Part shown: in pieces, positions 18,408-27,720 of the stretch | How positions within the stretch are numbered: position 1 is the first letter of the stretch | Layout: every line of letters begins with the position of its first letter | Assembly: GCA_024213275.1 (NCBI GenBank) | Contig: JANAVG010000011.1 | Location: 1-64,000 of the forward strand | DNA: 64,000 nucleotides | Direction of reading: 5' to 3' | From: Rossellomorea sp. BNER | GTDB taxonomy: Bacteria; Bacillota; Bacilli; Bacillales; Bacillaceae_B | Translations under genes and position numbers: made by a program | The notes under the pieces: model-generated | Database searches by the model: none | What the model was told of the DNA's origin: nothing | Seen by the model: the letters and a program-made list of their open reading frames with translations, nothing else

Positions 18408-19235
18408 ATGATGTTTATAATGGCTAACGGAGTAAAATACTATGTAGAGGAAAAAGGAAGCGGGTCTCCACTTCTTTTTCTTCACGGATTTACAGGTGAT
18501 ACCTCTACCTGGTCTGAAGTTGTGGAGAGACTGTCAAAGAATTCTAGGTGTATGACGATCGATCTTGTTGGTCATGGGAAAACGGACAGCCCGGTTGAAT
18601 CTAACCGTTATTCAATGAAGAACTCAGTGGAAGATATTAAATCGATCCTAGACGCGCTTTCTATTAAAAAGATATCTTTATTAGGTTATTCTATGGGGGG
18701 AAGACTGGCGTTGGCATTTGCTGTACAGTACCCTGATTATATTGAAAAATTGATCCTCGAAAGTGCTTCTCCTGGACTTAAAACAGAAGAAGAACGTATT
18801 TTAAGAATTCAAAATGACCATAAGCTGGCAGAAAAGATTTCTAATAATGGACTAAACGAATTCATCAAATTTTGGGAGAACATTCCCCTTTTTGCCTCTC
18901 AAAAAAAATTGTCTAGTTCCGTTCAAGAAAAAATCCGGGAGCAAAGATTGAATCAGACCCCATTAGGTCTTGCCAATAGTTTAAAAGGAATGGGAACGGG
19001 GGAACAACCTTCTTACTGGGACGCACTTAATAAATTTACTTTTCCTGTGTTTATCATTGTTGGCGAGCTTGACGAGAAGTTTTGTTTAATAGCGAATGAA
19101 ATGATTAGTAAGATAAATAATGCAACCGTATTCAAAATTCCTGAAGCAGGTCATGCAATTCATGTGGAGAAACCTGAAAAGTTTGGTACAATAATAGAGG
19201 AGTTATTTTTAATACATAAAAGGAGGGACCCATAA
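18408..19235 (+). CDS. menH: SHCHC synthase MenH (alpha/beta hydrolase)
   Basis: Removes pyruvate from the MenD product. 275 residues, or a few fewer if a later ATG (18411 or 18420) is used. Oxyanion-region [11 protein letters not shown], nucleophile Ser in [13 protein letters not shown], and catalytic His in [11 protein letters not shown]. Its TAA overlaps the menB ATG (TAATG). Confidence 0.93.
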   Translation: MMFIMANGVKYYVEEKGSGSPLLFLHGFTGDTSTWSEVVERLSKNSRCMTIDLVGHGKTDSPVESNRYSMKNSVEDIKSILDALSIKKISLLGYSMGGRLALAFAVQYPDYIEKLILESASPGLKTEEERILRIQNDHKLAEKISNNGLNEFIKFWENIPLFASQKKLSSSVQEKIREQRLNQTPLGLANSLKGMGTGEQPSYWDALNKFTFPVFIIVGELDEKFCLIANEMISKINNATVFKIPEAGHAIHVEKPEKFGTIIEELFLIHKRRDP

Positions 19236-20053
19236 TGGCAATTGAATGGGTAAATCAACGAAATTACGAAGATATTTTGTATGAGACGTATAATGGAATT
19301 GCGAAAATCACTATTAATCGTCCAGAAGTACGCAATGCCTTTCGTCCAAAAACGGTAATGGAGCTTATTGATGCATTTGCATATGCGAGAGATGATTCAA
19401 GCGTTGGAGTCATAATCTTAACTGGAGCTGGAGAAAAAGCATTTTGTTCTGGAGGTGACCAATCTGTTCGCGGTCACGGCGGATATGTAGGGGAAGATGA
19501 AATTCCACGTCTAAATGTATTAGACCTACAAAGATTAATCCGTGTAATCCCTAAACCAGTCATTGCAATGGTAGCTGGTTATGCAGTCGGTGGTGGACAT
19601 GTTCTTCATGTTGTTTGTGATCTCACGATTGCAGCTGATAATGCTATTTTCGGACAAACAGGTCCTAAAGTAGGTAGCTTTGATGCTGGTTACGGCGCAG
19701 GATACTTAGCGCGTATTATTGGTCATAAGAAAGCGAAAGAAATTTGGTATCTATGCCGCCAATATAACGCTGAAGAGGCACGTGAGATGGGTCTTGTTAA
19801 TACAGTTGTTCCGTACGAACAATTAGAGGCAGAGACTGTTCAGTGGGCTGAGGAAATGCTTGAGAAGAGCCCTACAGCACTACGTTTCTTGAAGGCATCT
19901 TTCAATGCAGATACAGATGGTCTTGCAGGACTTCAGCAATTGGCAGGAGACGCAACATTGCTTTATTACACAACTGAAGAGGCGAAGGAAGGCCGTGACG
20001 CGTTTAAAGAAAAACGCAAACCGGACTTTGGTCAGTTCCCTCGTTTCCCTTAA
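19235..20053 (+). CDS. menB: 1,4-dihydroxy-2-naphthoyl-CoA synthase MenB
   Basis: Crotonase-fold ring-closing enzyme acting on succinylbenzoyl-CoA. 272 residues, normal length. Crotonase signatures: [12 protein letters not shown] (oxyanion hole), [16 protein letters not shown] and [16 protein letters not shown]. Ribosome site aggaggg lies inside the end of menH. It precedes menE, with a hairpin between. Confidence 0.95.
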   Translation: MAIEWVNQRNYEDILYETYNGIAKITINRPEVRNAFRPKTVMELIDAFAYARDDSSVGVIILTGAGEKAFCSGGDQSVRGHGGYVGEDEIPRLNVLDLQRLIRVIPKPVIAMVAGYAVGGGHVLHVVCDLTIAADNAIFGQTGPKVGSFDAGYGAGYLARIIGHKKAKEIWYLCRQYNAEEAREMGLVNTVVPYEQLEAETVQWAEEMLEKSPTALRFLKASFNADTDGLAGLQQLAGDATLLYYTTEEAKEGRDAFKEKRKPDFGQFPRFP

Positions 20054-20061
20054 TAGTATAT

Positions 20062-20127
20062 GAGGGTGGCTTAATTGAAGGAGATTTCACAACCGTGAAT
20101 TCAGCCTTCATTAGGCCACCTCTTTTT
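20062..20127 (+). terminator. Hairpin with T-run between menB and menE
   Basis: Long imperfect stem agggtggcttaattgaagg / ccttcattaggccacct followed by a run of six T. It would trim expression of menE relative to the upstream genes unless menE has its own start site. Confidence 0.7.
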
Positions 20128-20172
20128 TAAATCTGTTACAAATATGATAAGAATTAGTAAGGGGTCTTTATA

Positions 20173-21651
20173 ATGACGAAAAACTATATTCCGAACTGGC
20201 TTAAACAAAGAGTATTTTTGACACCTTCTCGGGTTGCCTTGTATGCAGAAGATACATCACTATCTTTTTCAGAGTTATACGAAAAGGTAATCGATAAATG
20301 CAAGCGTTTGACAATGATTCAGTTGCAACAAGAATCATATGTGGGTGTATTGATTAACAATACGAAGGAAGCAGTTATCGTCCTGCATTCATTACAGCAA
20401 CTTGGTCTAACGGCTGTTCTCTTAAATCATCGCTTAACCCCCGTAGAAATGGCCTTCCAAATTTCTGACATTGGGATGAACACAATCCTTTATGATAAAG
20501 AATTTGAATCAAAAATGAATGAAATAAGAAAACTTATTCCTCAAATCAGAATGATATCCTTTGATAACATCGACCAACAGTCACCTGCAAATACTTTTAT
20601 TCCTAAAGAAAGGTTTGAATTGGATACTACTTGCTCGATCATGTACACGTCTGGAACGACTGGTAAGCCTAAAGGTGTTCAACAAACGTATGGGAATCAT
20701 TGGTGGAGTGCGATGGGGTCTGTTCTTAATTTAGGTTTAACGGAAAAGGATGAATGGTTGTGTGCGGTTCCACTTTTCCATATTAGTGGTTATTCGATTT
20801 TAATGAGAAGTGTACTTTATGGGATGCCTATTCGGTTATATAAAAAGTTTGATGAAAAAAAAGTGAATCAGGATATTCTTGCGGGACGGGGAACGATTAT
20901 GTCTGTCGTTAGTTCTATGCTTCACCGACTAATCGATGATTTAGATTCAGTACAATACCCTGATTCTTTTCGCTGCATGCTCCTTGGTGGAGGACCAGCA
21001 CCTAAACCATTATTGGAGGATTGCTTAGAGTTAAATATACCTGTCTATCAAACATATGGTATGACAGAGACTGCATCACAGATTGTTACCTTACCTCCAG
21101 AATACAGTATTACAAAGCTAGGTTCTGCTGGGAAACCATTATTCCCTTGTGAAATTGAAATTTGGAGTGAGGGAAAGAAGTTATCTCCTCATGAAGAAGG
21201 AGAAATTGTCGTTAGAGGTAAAAATGTGACGAGAGGATATTTTAACCGAGAAAAGGCCAATAACGAGAACTTTAGTGACGATTGGTTTTTGACAGGTGAC
21301 ATTGGTTTTGTGGATGAAGATGGATTCTTGTTTGTGAAGGACAGGCGTTCTGATTTAATCATTTCAGGCGGAGAAAATATTTATCCAGCTGAAATTGAAG
21401 AAGCACTTTTGGGACATCCATTTGTCAAGGAAGCTGGTGTTACAGGAATCGAATCTGACCGTTGGGGACAAATTCCTATTGCTTTTGTGGTAGTTTCTGA
21501 AGAAGTGGAAGCAGAAGAACTAATGGCATACAGTGGTAACCGACTTGCCCGATATAAGGTTCCCCATCGGATTTATTTTGTAGATTCTTTACCGAGAAAT
21601 GCTTCTAATAAACTTTTAAGAAGAGAATTGAGGAAATGGATCGATAAGTAA
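20173..21651 (+). CDS. menE: 2-succinylbenzoate-CoA ligase MenE
   Basis: ATP-dependent activation of o-succinylbenzoate, feeding MenB. 492 residues. ANL-superfamily motifs: MYTSGTTGKPKGV (P-loop), YGMTETASQ, TGDIGFVDEDG, DLIISGGENIYPAEIEE and the C-terminal adenylation Lys in RNASNKLLRREL. menC (o-succinylbenzoate synthase) follows menE in B. subtilis but is absent here: a terminator comes next. Confidence 0.93.
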   Translation: MTKNYIPNWLKQRVFLTPSRVALYAEDTSLSFSELYEKVIDKCKRLTMIQLQQESYVGVLINNTKEAVIVLHSLQQLGLTAVLLNHRLTPVEMAFQISDIGMNTILYDKEFESKMNEIRKLIPQIRMISFDNIDQQSPANTFIPKERFELDTTCSIMYTSGTTGKPKGVQQTYGNHWWSAMGSVLNLGLTEKDEWLCAVPLFHISGYSILMRSVLYGMPIRLYKKFDEKKVNQDILAGRGTIMSVVSSMLHRLIDDLDSVQYPDSFRCMLLGGGPAPKPLLEDCLELNIPVYQTYGMTETASQIVTLPPEYSITKLGSAGKPLFPCEIEIWSEGKKLSPHEEGEIVVRGKNVTRGYFNREKANNENFSDDWFLTGDIGFVDEDGFLFVKDRRSDLIISGGENIYPAEIEEALLGHPFVKEAGVTGIESDRWGQIPIAFVVVSEEVEAEELMAYSGNRLARYKVPHRIYFVDSLPRNASNKLLRRELRKWIDK

Positions 21652-21660
21652 TTGCAAGCA

Positions 21661-21702
21661 AATGCGAGTTCCCATGTAGATGTGAAGACTCGCATTTTTT
21701 TG
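21661..21702 (+). terminator. Terminator of the men operon
   Basis: AATGCGAGT / ACTCGCATT hairpin followed by a run of seven T, 9 bases after the menE stop. Confidence 0.85.
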
Positions 21703-21795
21703 TGTGGAAATTTGACGAAATATGTCGCGCGGTCAATATATACGGTGCCCCGGACAAATTAGTCATTATTACTTTCGGTTTAATCCTTATATGTA

Positions 21796-22824
21796 TTATG
21801 TTTTCTGACGAAGATACCGTTTATCGTTCATAAATAGACTCCAAAAGTAAACAAAACCAGGAAATAGAATAGCAAATCCGACGATATAGGTGATGAAAAC
21901 GGCTTTAAAAGAAGCAGGATCTGTAAACCCAGATTGTATTGTAACTTCTGGATAGATAATATAAGGAAGATGAGCTTTGCCGTACACATAACTAGCTATC
22001 ATGTACTGAATTGTGACGGCGATCACCGCTATTCGCGGCATTCCCTTTATTCCATTTTTATCAGTTGGTAGATAGAGTGAAATCCCAGCTATAAGGAAAC
22101 CGCTTAGGGAGAACAATAGTAAAACCACATCTTGTATCATGTTACTATAAAGCCAAAAAGCTTCTGCTTTCATCGTCCACATAATCAGGAATGCGGTCAT
22201 TAGGGAGATGGGTCCTGTAATCATAGCGTCTCGACGATAGACCCGGTAAGCCTCGAGCTCATTTGATGCTTTTGAATAATCTGCTAATAAGAGAGATGAC
22301 AAAAATAAAGTAGAGCTAATCGCGAATGCAATAAAAGCATATTCATGCGGGCTTGTGAACAATTTTCCAAGTAAAAGGGTTTGCCCATCTTTAAAATCTA
22401 CAAACTCCCCGTGAGAAATTGGTAGAACACTAATTAAAACACCTGGAATAATGAGCCCTGAGAATCCAGAAATGTAGGTTAAAATTTTATAATAGTCGTC
22501 TGCCACATGGGAGAAAACAAGAAATGCACTACGAATGGCCAAAAGTAAAAGAATGATACTTCCTGGTATTAATAGCACCGTTCCGAGAGAGTAGGCAGCT
22601 CCTGGAAAAAAACTATAAACAGCTACGACAATCGCGACTATAAATGTATTGGTAACTTCCCAGGTTGGGGATAAGTATCGGTTGGCGATATTCGTTGCTT
22701 TTGTTTTTGTTCGATTTAAATAAACCATGGACCAAAAACCTGCTCCGAAGTCCATAGTGGCCATAATCGCGTAAATAAACACAAATCCCCAAAGAACGGA
22801 AATGGCAATTAATGCATCGGTCAT
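21796..22824 (-). CDS. ythB: Cytochrome bd-type quinol oxidase subunit II (YthB-like)
   Basis: 342 residues with about eight to nine hydrophobic segments. The N-terminal LWGFVFIYAIMATMDFGAGFW is typical of CydB-family subunits. It lies downstream of the subunit I gene on the same strand. In B. subtilis ythAB encodes a second, poorly characterised bd-type oxidase and sits near luxS/yidD, as here. The gap to ythA is 227 bases because a miniature element occupies it. Name chosen on synteny and length; cydB is the general family name. Confidence 0.85.
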   Translation of the reverse strand: MTDALIAISVLWGFVFIYAIMATMDFGAGFWSMVYLNRTKTKATNIANRYLSPTWEVTNTFIVAIVVAVYSFFPGAAYSLGTVLLIPGSIILLLLAIRSAFLVFSHVADDYYKILTYISGFSGLIIPGVLISVLPISHGEFVDFKDGQTLLLGKLFTSPHEYAFIAFAISSTLFLSSLLLADYSKASNELEAYRVYRRDAMITGPISLMTAFLIMWTMKAEAFWLYSNMIQDVVLLLFSLSGFLIAGISLYLPTDKNGIKGMPRIAVIAVTIQYMIASYVYGKAHLPYIIYPEVTIQSGFTDPASFKAVFITYIVGFAILFPGFVYFWSLFMNDKRYLRQKT

Positions 22825-22890
22825 ACTTTTGCCTCCTTTGTATAGCTATTGTGGATAGGAATGTCTTTCAGATTAGGATGGACAATATAA

Positions 22891-23035
22891 GGTTTTTTCT
22901 AAAAGATAGTTATTTTATGGATTTGTGAAAGTAAACCATCGGCCAAAAGTTGATTAGAGCGGAAAACGGGCAACCTGGAACGGAAATCAACCGCAACTTT
23001 TTTAAAATATAGCAACAAAGTTTATGAAAACAGCA
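22891..23035 (+). repeat. MITE copy 3, inside the oxidase operon
   Basis: About 145 bases. The left part matches the element at 35215 (aaaccatcg...aagttgatt), and the right end (tagcaacaaagtttatgaaa, then acagc) matches all other family right ends. It lies between ythA and ythB, so the joint transcript would carry it. Target duplication not clear. Confidence 0.75.
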
Positions 23036-23051
23036 TTAATAAAAATGAATA

Positions 23052-24404
23052 TTATGAGTAGAGGGGAACCTCAGGATTTTTCGCTTTATTTAAATCCTTT
23101 TCTACAGGGTTTCGTTTAAAGTAATATAATAAAACCAAAACGACAGATACGGCCAAAATAATATAGATGCTGACAAATAGAATGAATAATATTCCAATGT
23201 TTCCCGAAGCTGTTACAGAATCTTCAGTACTAAGGATCCTGTAAATCGTCCATGGCTGACGACCTGTACAAGCAAAAATCCAGCCAAATTCAATGGCAAG
23301 GACTGCAAGTGGACCACTTGCAACAAACAGCCACATTAACCATTTAGGAAAGCGATCCTTCTTTAAAAATTTCTTCCAGACAATTGCAATGAGAGGCAAA
23401 AGGATCAACAGTGAACCAATTCCGACCATTCCATTAAAGAGAGTGTGAACAAATAATGGCGGCCAATACTCCTCAGGGAAATCATTTAACCCGATGACTT
23501 CTGTCTCGAAACTATTACCAGAAAGAAAACTTAAAGCCCAAGGAATTTCGATACCCCATTTGACTTCCTGTGTTGCACGGTCGGTATACCCTCCAATTGT
23601 AAGCGGGGCATATGATTGGGTTTCAAAAAGCCCTTCAGCTGCAGCTAATTTTTCTGGTTGATATTCATGTAACATTTGAGCTGATTCGTGCCCATTCATG
23701 GCTGTGAAAAACGCAAAAATTCCTCCGATGATAAGGCATAACATTAATGCTTTTTTATGAAATTGATAAATTCTACTTCCAAATGGGTTCCTTAGCATTT
23801 TAAATGCAGCAACGGAGGCAATGGCGAATGATCCTACTACATAAGCTGAGAGAGCAACATGACCTGCTGTTACAAAAAAGCTTGGATTAAAGAAGGCTTT
23901 CCACGGATCAACGTCTGTAATTTCACCATTAACCATTCTGAAGCCGGCAGGCGTCCCTTCAAATGCATGAACATTCGTTATAAGTACAGCCGATGCTAGT
24001 CCACCAATAGCGACTAGTATTAAGCTTACAATCCTCATCCAAGGAGCTATTCGGTTTGCAGCATATACATAGATAGACATAAATAATGCCTCAATGAAAA
24101 ATGCATAGATTTCAATTTGGAATGGTAAAGCCATAACTCTCCCAACGACCTCCATAAAGCCAGGCCATAATAAGGAAAGCTGAACACCTGCAATTGTTCC
24201 AGTTGGAATACCAACACCAAGGAGAACTGCAAACGTTTTTGTCCATCTTTTCGCCATGATGGCATAATCCTGATCTTTTGTTTTTTGATAAAGGATTTCT
24301 CCAGCTAATATCATTAATGGAATGCCGACCCCTAAAGTTGCGAAAATAATATGAAATGCCATTGTTGTACCGAACAACGAGCGTGCAAGTACTAAATCAT
24401 CCAT
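23052..24404 (-). CDS. ythA: Cytochrome bd-type quinol oxidase subunit I (YthA-like)
   Basis: 450 residues with about nine membrane spans. Haem-ligand candidates His18 (AFHIIFATLGVG) and His182 (TAGHVALS) are present, as is the family hallmark GRQPW in a cytoplasm/periplasm loop. The quinol loop is short, as in the Bacillus/CIO-like group. Oxidises menaquinol, supplied by the men pathway encoded nearby, and reduces oxygen to water. It starts the operon with ythB. Confidence 0.88.
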   Translation of the reverse strand: MDDLVLARSLFGTTMAFHIIFATLGVGIPLMILAGEILYQKTKDQDYAIMAKRWTKTFAVLLGVGIPTGTIAGVQLSLLWPGFMEVVGRVMALPFQIEIYAFFIEALFMSIYVYAANRIAPWMRIVSLILVAIGGLASAVLITNVHAFEGTPAGFRMVNGEITDVDPWKAFFNPSFFVTAGHVALSAYVVGSFAIASVAAFKMLRNPFGSRIYQFHKKALMLCLIIGGIFAFFTAMNGHESAQMLHEYQPEKLAAAEGLFETQSYAPLTIGGYTDRATQEVKWGIEIPWALSFLSGNSFETEVIGLNDFPEEYWPPLFVHTLFNGMVGIGSLLILLPLIAIVWKKFLKKDRFPKWLMWLFVASGPLAVLAIEFGWIFACTGRQPWTIYRILSTEDSVTASGNIGILFILFVSIYIILAVSVVLVLLYYFKRNPVEKDLNKAKNPEVPLYS

Positions 24405-24530
24405 TTTGATGCTCCTTTACCTAGTCATTAACATTTCCTTATTGTCCACAAAATGGAAAGGATTATTCAAAAGAGTAAGAGACGTTTAATTGTGAAGGAG
24501 GGATTGGATGAGTTTACTATTTAATATAAA

Positions 24531-24561
24531 ATCAAAAAAGATGACCGAATTTGGTCACCTT
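24531..24561 (-). terminator. Terminator of the zinc-binding lipoprotein gene
   Basis: On the minus strand GGTGACC / GGTCATC hairpin (one G-U pair) followed by TTTTTTGA, 16 bases past the stop. Confidence 0.7.
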
Positions 24562-24576
24562 TCTCCATATCTACGA

Positions 24577-25530
24577 TTATTCCTTACTATTTAACGCCTT
24601 AGTCAAAGTTTCAATATTTTCATTCATTAAGTCAAAGTAATCTTTTTCTTCTTTCACTTCTTTCTCAGTCCGAACAGAAAGGTTATGGAGTGAAAGTGCT
24701 TCTGCACCAATTTCTTTTTGGACTACTTCTGTTAATCGTGATGAAATATTTTGTTCGAAAAGGATATACTGAACATCTTTTTGTTTTGCTGAGTCAATTA
24801 GAGCCTTTAATTCTTGTTGAGATGGTTCGTCAGAAGATGAAATTCCTGCTATCGCTGTTTGTTCAATTCCATATCTTTTTTCCCAATAGCTATATGCGGC
24901 ATGGGATACAAAAATCTCATTTTCTTCCGCGTTTTCAACGACTTTTTTAAATTGCTGATGTAATTGGTCTAAATCCGCTGCCAGTTGATCGTAATTGTTC
25001 TTAAATTCTTCCTTATGCTTAGGAAGTTTATCTGCAAGTACTTCATAAACTTTATGGGCCATTTCCTTAGAATAAACGGGGTCAAGCCATACATGTGGAT
25101 CAATATCATGATGGTGGCCGTCTTCTGAATGAACATCTTCATGCCCATGGTCTTCATGATCATCATGATTTTCCGCCTCAAGATCCAATCCTTCACCAGT
25201 CGCTGTCATTGTGACACCTTCGTTTTTAAGAATGTCTTCTGCTTTATTGACAAACCCTTCAAGACCTAGGCCAATGTAAAGAAAGAGGTCTGCATCAGCT
25301 AAGTCCATCATATCCTTCTGTGAGGGTTCAAATGTATGTTCGTCTGCTCCAGGTGGATAGATCGAATGTACTTCTACATGGTCACCACCGATTTTTTTAG
25401 CAAAATCCTCGAGTGGATATACAGTTGTATAAATGGTAAATGAATCATCATTACTTTTATCCTGATTATTCGTACATGCGGTTAACATAAATATTGCAGA
25501 GATAAGAAATAGTCCTTTTATTATTTTCAT
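24577..25530 (-). CDS. znuA: Zinc ABC transporter substrate-binding lipoprotein (ZnuA/AdcA type)
   Basis: Extracellular zinc-capturing lipoprotein. 317 residues from ATG 25530, with an agggg ribosome site 9 bases upstream. Signal peptide and lipobox LTAC (Cys about residue 20). Cluster A-I fold with metal-binding His in DEHTFEPSQKD, a His/Asp-rich loop (about residues 120-146) and HVWLDPVYS. No permease or ATPase gene is adjacent. The Zur-type operator 33 bases upstream points to zinc rather than manganese. B. subtilis uses the name ZnuA (YcdH). Confidence 0.9.
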   Translation of the reverse strand: MKIIKGLFLISAIFMLTACTNNQDKSNDDSFTIYTTVYPLEDFAKKIGGDHVEVHSIYPPGADEHTFEPSQKDMMDLADADLFLYIGLGLEGFVNKAEDILKNEGVTMTATGEGLDLEAENHDDHEDHGHEDVHSEDGHHHDIDPHVWLDPVYSKEMAHKVYEVLADKLPKHKEEFKNNYDQLAADLDQLHQQFKKVVENAEENEIFVSHAAYSYWEKRYGIEQTAIAGISSSDEPSQQELKALIDSAKQKDVQYILFEQNISSRLTEVVQKEIGAEALSLHNLSVRTEKEVKEEKDYFDLMNENIETLTKALNSKE

Positions 25531-25562
25531 TTTTAGCAACCCCTAATCTATCAATCTATTGG

Positions 25563-25583
25563 AAAATGTAATCATTACGATTT
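25563..25583. promoter_or_regulatory. Zur-type zinc operator upstream of znuA
   Basis: 21-base site with core gTAATcATTACGATTT. By eye it matches the recalled B. subtilis Zur consensus (AAATCGTAAT, one base, then ATTACGATTT) at 18 of 20 defined positions. It lies 33 bases before the znuA ATG. Prediction: znuA is repressed by Zur when zinc is plentiful. Confidence 0.8.
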
Positions 25584-25675
25584 GAAAGAACAAAGGATAT
25601 TTTACTACCTGTGAAGAATAAAATCAAGAATGAATAAAAGGATTAGGATGCTCCGAAAAGTGAAAGGAGGAAATG

Positions 25676-25747
25676 ATGCGGAAAGGGGTCAAGTACGATT
25701 CAAGGAACATCGACCTAATCACCGCGTCCTGCTGCAACGTATCGTGA
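25676..25747 (+). CDS. Possible 23-residue peptide with Cys-Cys near the C-terminus
   Basis: ATGATG follows a very good ribosome site (aaaggagg). The product ends ITASCCNVS. Codons are much richer in G+C (GTC, TAC, GAC, ACC, TGC) than neighbouring genes, and the high-G+C patch runs on to about 25790. It is convergent with yidD and no gene follows on its strand for 450 bases. It could be a real small peptide, a leader, or the degraded start of a transferred gene: a one-base shift in the following bases would keep a longer frame open. Confidence 0.25.
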   Translation: MRKGVKYDSRNIDLITASCCNVS

Positions 25748-25770
25748 CCTACATTGTGTGGTGGACCCCA

Positions 25771-26010
25771 TCAAGTATTTCGTTTACTTGAGGGCAATTT
25801 ATCTGGGACGTGATCAATGCCACCTGGATGAAAAGGATGACATTTACTAATTCTTTTTATTGTAAGCCAGCCGCCTTTAAGAGCTCCATAGCGCCTGATG
25901 GCTTCCATACCATAGTGGGAACAAGTTGGATAAAATCTGCATGTTGGAGGCTTTATTGGGGAGATGACAATTTGGTAAAAACGAATGATAAGCAAAAATA
26001 CTTTTTTCAT
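25771..26010 (-). CDS. yidD: Membrane protein insertion efficiency factor YidD
   Basis: 79 residues from ATG 26010, which has an aaggagg ribosome site; the frame extends upstream but without one. YidD family: [20 protein letters not shown] followed by [10 protein letters not shown] and [13 protein letters not shown]. Short amphipathic membrane-associated protein that assists YidC/Sec insertion. B. subtilis YtjA, also next to luxS. Confidence 0.92.
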   Translation of the reverse strand: MKKVFLLIIRFYQIVISPIKPPTCRFYPTCSHYGMEAIRRYGALKGGWLTIKRISKCHPFHPGGIDHVPDKLPSSKRNT

Positions 26011-26206
26011 AAACTCTAGCCTCCTTAAACATATAACCTCAATATAGCATGTACGAATTTTATTGTGCAAATGGTTTAGCTTAAGCTTATAGATGGTATG
26101 AAATATATAAATCAAAACAATAGTAAGACTTATTCTTATTAATTTGATGAAATAACTCGGGATTTAATGTATACTATAAATATAATACTTTTTAGGAGTG
26201 ATTTTA

Positions 26207-26680
26207 ATGCCTTCAGTTGAAAGCTTTGAATTAGATCATAATGCTGTTAAAGCTCCTTACGTTAGACATTGCGGAGTTCATCATATAGGTAGCGATGGAG
26301 TTGTAAATAAATATGACATTCGTTTTTGCCAACCAAACAAGCAAGCAATGAAACCAGATTCAATCCACACATTAGAACATCTACTTGCTTTTACCATTCG
26401 TAAATATGCGGAGGAGTATGATCACTTTGATATTATCGATATTTCTCCGATGGGTTGCCAAACAGGTTATTATCTTGTAGTAAGCGGTACACCAGAGGTA
26501 GAGGAAATTATTGATCTTCTGAATAATACGATGAAAGAAGCAGTAGAAATTACAGAAATTCCTGCTGCAAATGAGAAGCAATGCGGCCAAGCAAAGTTAC
26601 ATGATTTAGAAGGTGCAAAACGATTTATGCGCTATTGGTTAAGTCAGAGTAAAGAAGACTTAAAGCAGGTTTTCGCATAA
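26207..26680 (+). CDS. luxS: S-ribosylhomocysteine lyase LuxS
   Basis: Splits S-ribosylhomocysteine into homocysteine and the AI-2 precursor, part of the activated methyl cycle that starts at MetK (also in this window). 157 residues from ATG 26207, 9 bases after taggag; the GTG at 26198 is inside that site. Metal-binding HTLEH and the later catalytic Cys ([12 protein letters not shown]) are present, as is the N-terminal [14 protein letters not shown]. Confidence 0.97.
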   Translation: MPSVESFELDHNAVKAPYVRHCGVHHIGSDGVVNKYDIRFCQPNKQAMKPDSIHTLEHLLAFTIRKYAEEYDHFDIIDISPMGCQTGYYLVVSGTPEVEEIIDLLNNTMKEAVEITEIPAANEKQCGQAKLHDLEGAKRFMRYWLSQSKEDLKQVFA

Positions 26681-26750
26681 AGAAAAAACAAAAGGCTTTC
26701 CCAATATAACGGGTAACCTTAGAGAGGCAAACAATAAAATATCCATTCAC

Positions 26751-26796
26751 TGCACAGGAGCTTTCATATCAGGAAGCTTCTGTGTATTTTTTTTTA
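26751..26796 (+). terminator. Terminator after luxS
   Basis: CACAGGAGCTTTC / GGAAGCTTCTGTG hairpin followed by a long T-run (26787-26796). Confidence 0.8.
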
Positions 26797-26938
26797 TTGT
26801 TACAATTCTTATTTTGTGACGTACGAGAAATGGTTGTGATTTGAAAGCCGTGAGCATGCACAACAGGGTTATCAAAAGAGAGGGATAGTTTTGAAAAGCT
26901 GAAAAAGAAAAAATGGCACATTAAAAGAATAGGGTGTT

Positions 26939-27250
26939 GCCGTGAAAAGTTGCGAAAGGAATGATGACGGCAAGAAAAGCGCGGAATGAAGCCGTGATCC
27001 ACCGAGAAAAGGAAAATGAAGGTACGAAAGGGGCTCTCGTATGCCGTGATACACCGAGAAAAGGAAAATGAAGGTACGAAAGGGGCTCTAGAATGCCGTG
27101 ATACACCGAGAAAAGGAAAATGAAGGTACGAAAGGGGATCTTGTATGCCGTGAAACACCGAGAAAGGGAAAATGAAGGTACGAAGGGGGCTCTAGTATGC
27201 CGTGATACACCAGGAAAAGGAGAAATGACGGCATGAAAAAAGCCGAAAGG
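26939..27250. repeat. Tandem array of 52-bp units
   Basis: Units start GCCGTGA at 26939, 26991, 27043, 27095, 27147 and 27199, exactly 52 apart. The middle units are nearly identical (shared parts include caccgagaaaaggaaaatga and aggtacgaaaggggctct); the first and last are degenerate. There are no spacers, so it is not a CRISPR array. Long minus-strand frames over it are by-products: 52 is not a multiple of three. Function unknown. Confidence 0.9.
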
Positions 27251-27332
27251 AGAAGTTAAACAGACCAAATGCTTTTAGACATCAAATGAGGTTTATCAAA
27301 GTCCAATGCCTCTCACCTCGAGACATAAGCTA

Positions 27333-27367
27333 AGCCCCAAAGGAAAGGCATCTTTTCCTTTGGGGCT
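27333..27367. terminator. Perfect hairpin downstream of ytzI
   Basis: AGCCCCAAAGGAAA / TTTCCTTTGGGGCT, 14 perfect pairs with a 7-base loop, 44 bases past the ytzI stop on the minus strand. A T-run is lacking on both sides, so termination is inferred from position. Confidence 0.5.
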
Positions 27368-27410
27368 CGTCATTTGCTTGCCAGGCCAGTACAAGGCGCT
27401 TCTACTTTTC

Positions 27411-27596
27411 CTATTTGTCTTCCTCTTTAACTAGGGGATCCCCTATGCTATTTTCATCCCTTTTTAAATGTGGGTTGTTTTCAATAGGATCGACTTTGTG
27501 CTTAACTGTATAGGCTTTAGAGGTCGTGACGACAGCCAGGAGCAACACAATAATCACGATTACGATTGATACAATTAAAGAAATGGTAAATGCCAT
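27411..27596 (-). CDS. ytzI: YtzI-like small membrane protein
   Basis: 61 residues. One N-terminal membrane helix (TISLIVSIVIVIIVLLLAV) is followed by a short polar tail containing YTVKHKVDPIENNPH, which resembles the KHTVDP part of B. subtilis YtzI. Excellent ribosome site (gaggagggg) before ATG 27596. Function unknown. Confidence 0.7.
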   Translation of the reverse strand: MAFTISLIVSIVIVIIVLLLAVVTTSKAYTVKHKVDPIENNPHLKRDENSIGDPLVKEEDK

Positions 27597-27720
27597 CAAA
27601 AACCCCTCCTCTCAATGTTAATTATCACTTCTTTATAGGTTTTGGTCAATTAAATACCATAGAAATTAAGAGGAGAAATGAATTTTGAATCTATTTTTAC
27701 AAATTCTTTTGCATCTATCA

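Noticed and set aside
20062-20127. Riboswitch or leader for menE
   Set aside because: Only a terminator-like hairpin is visible; no aptamer consensus.
26939-27250. CRISPR array
   Set aside because: Units are contiguous with no unique spacers, and no cas genes are near; the same holds for 50807-50970.
26921-27268. Minus-strand frame of 115 codons with repeating peptide
   Set aside because: It lies wholly in the 52-bp array, changes frame between units, lacks a ribosome site, and its composition is that of the repeat.
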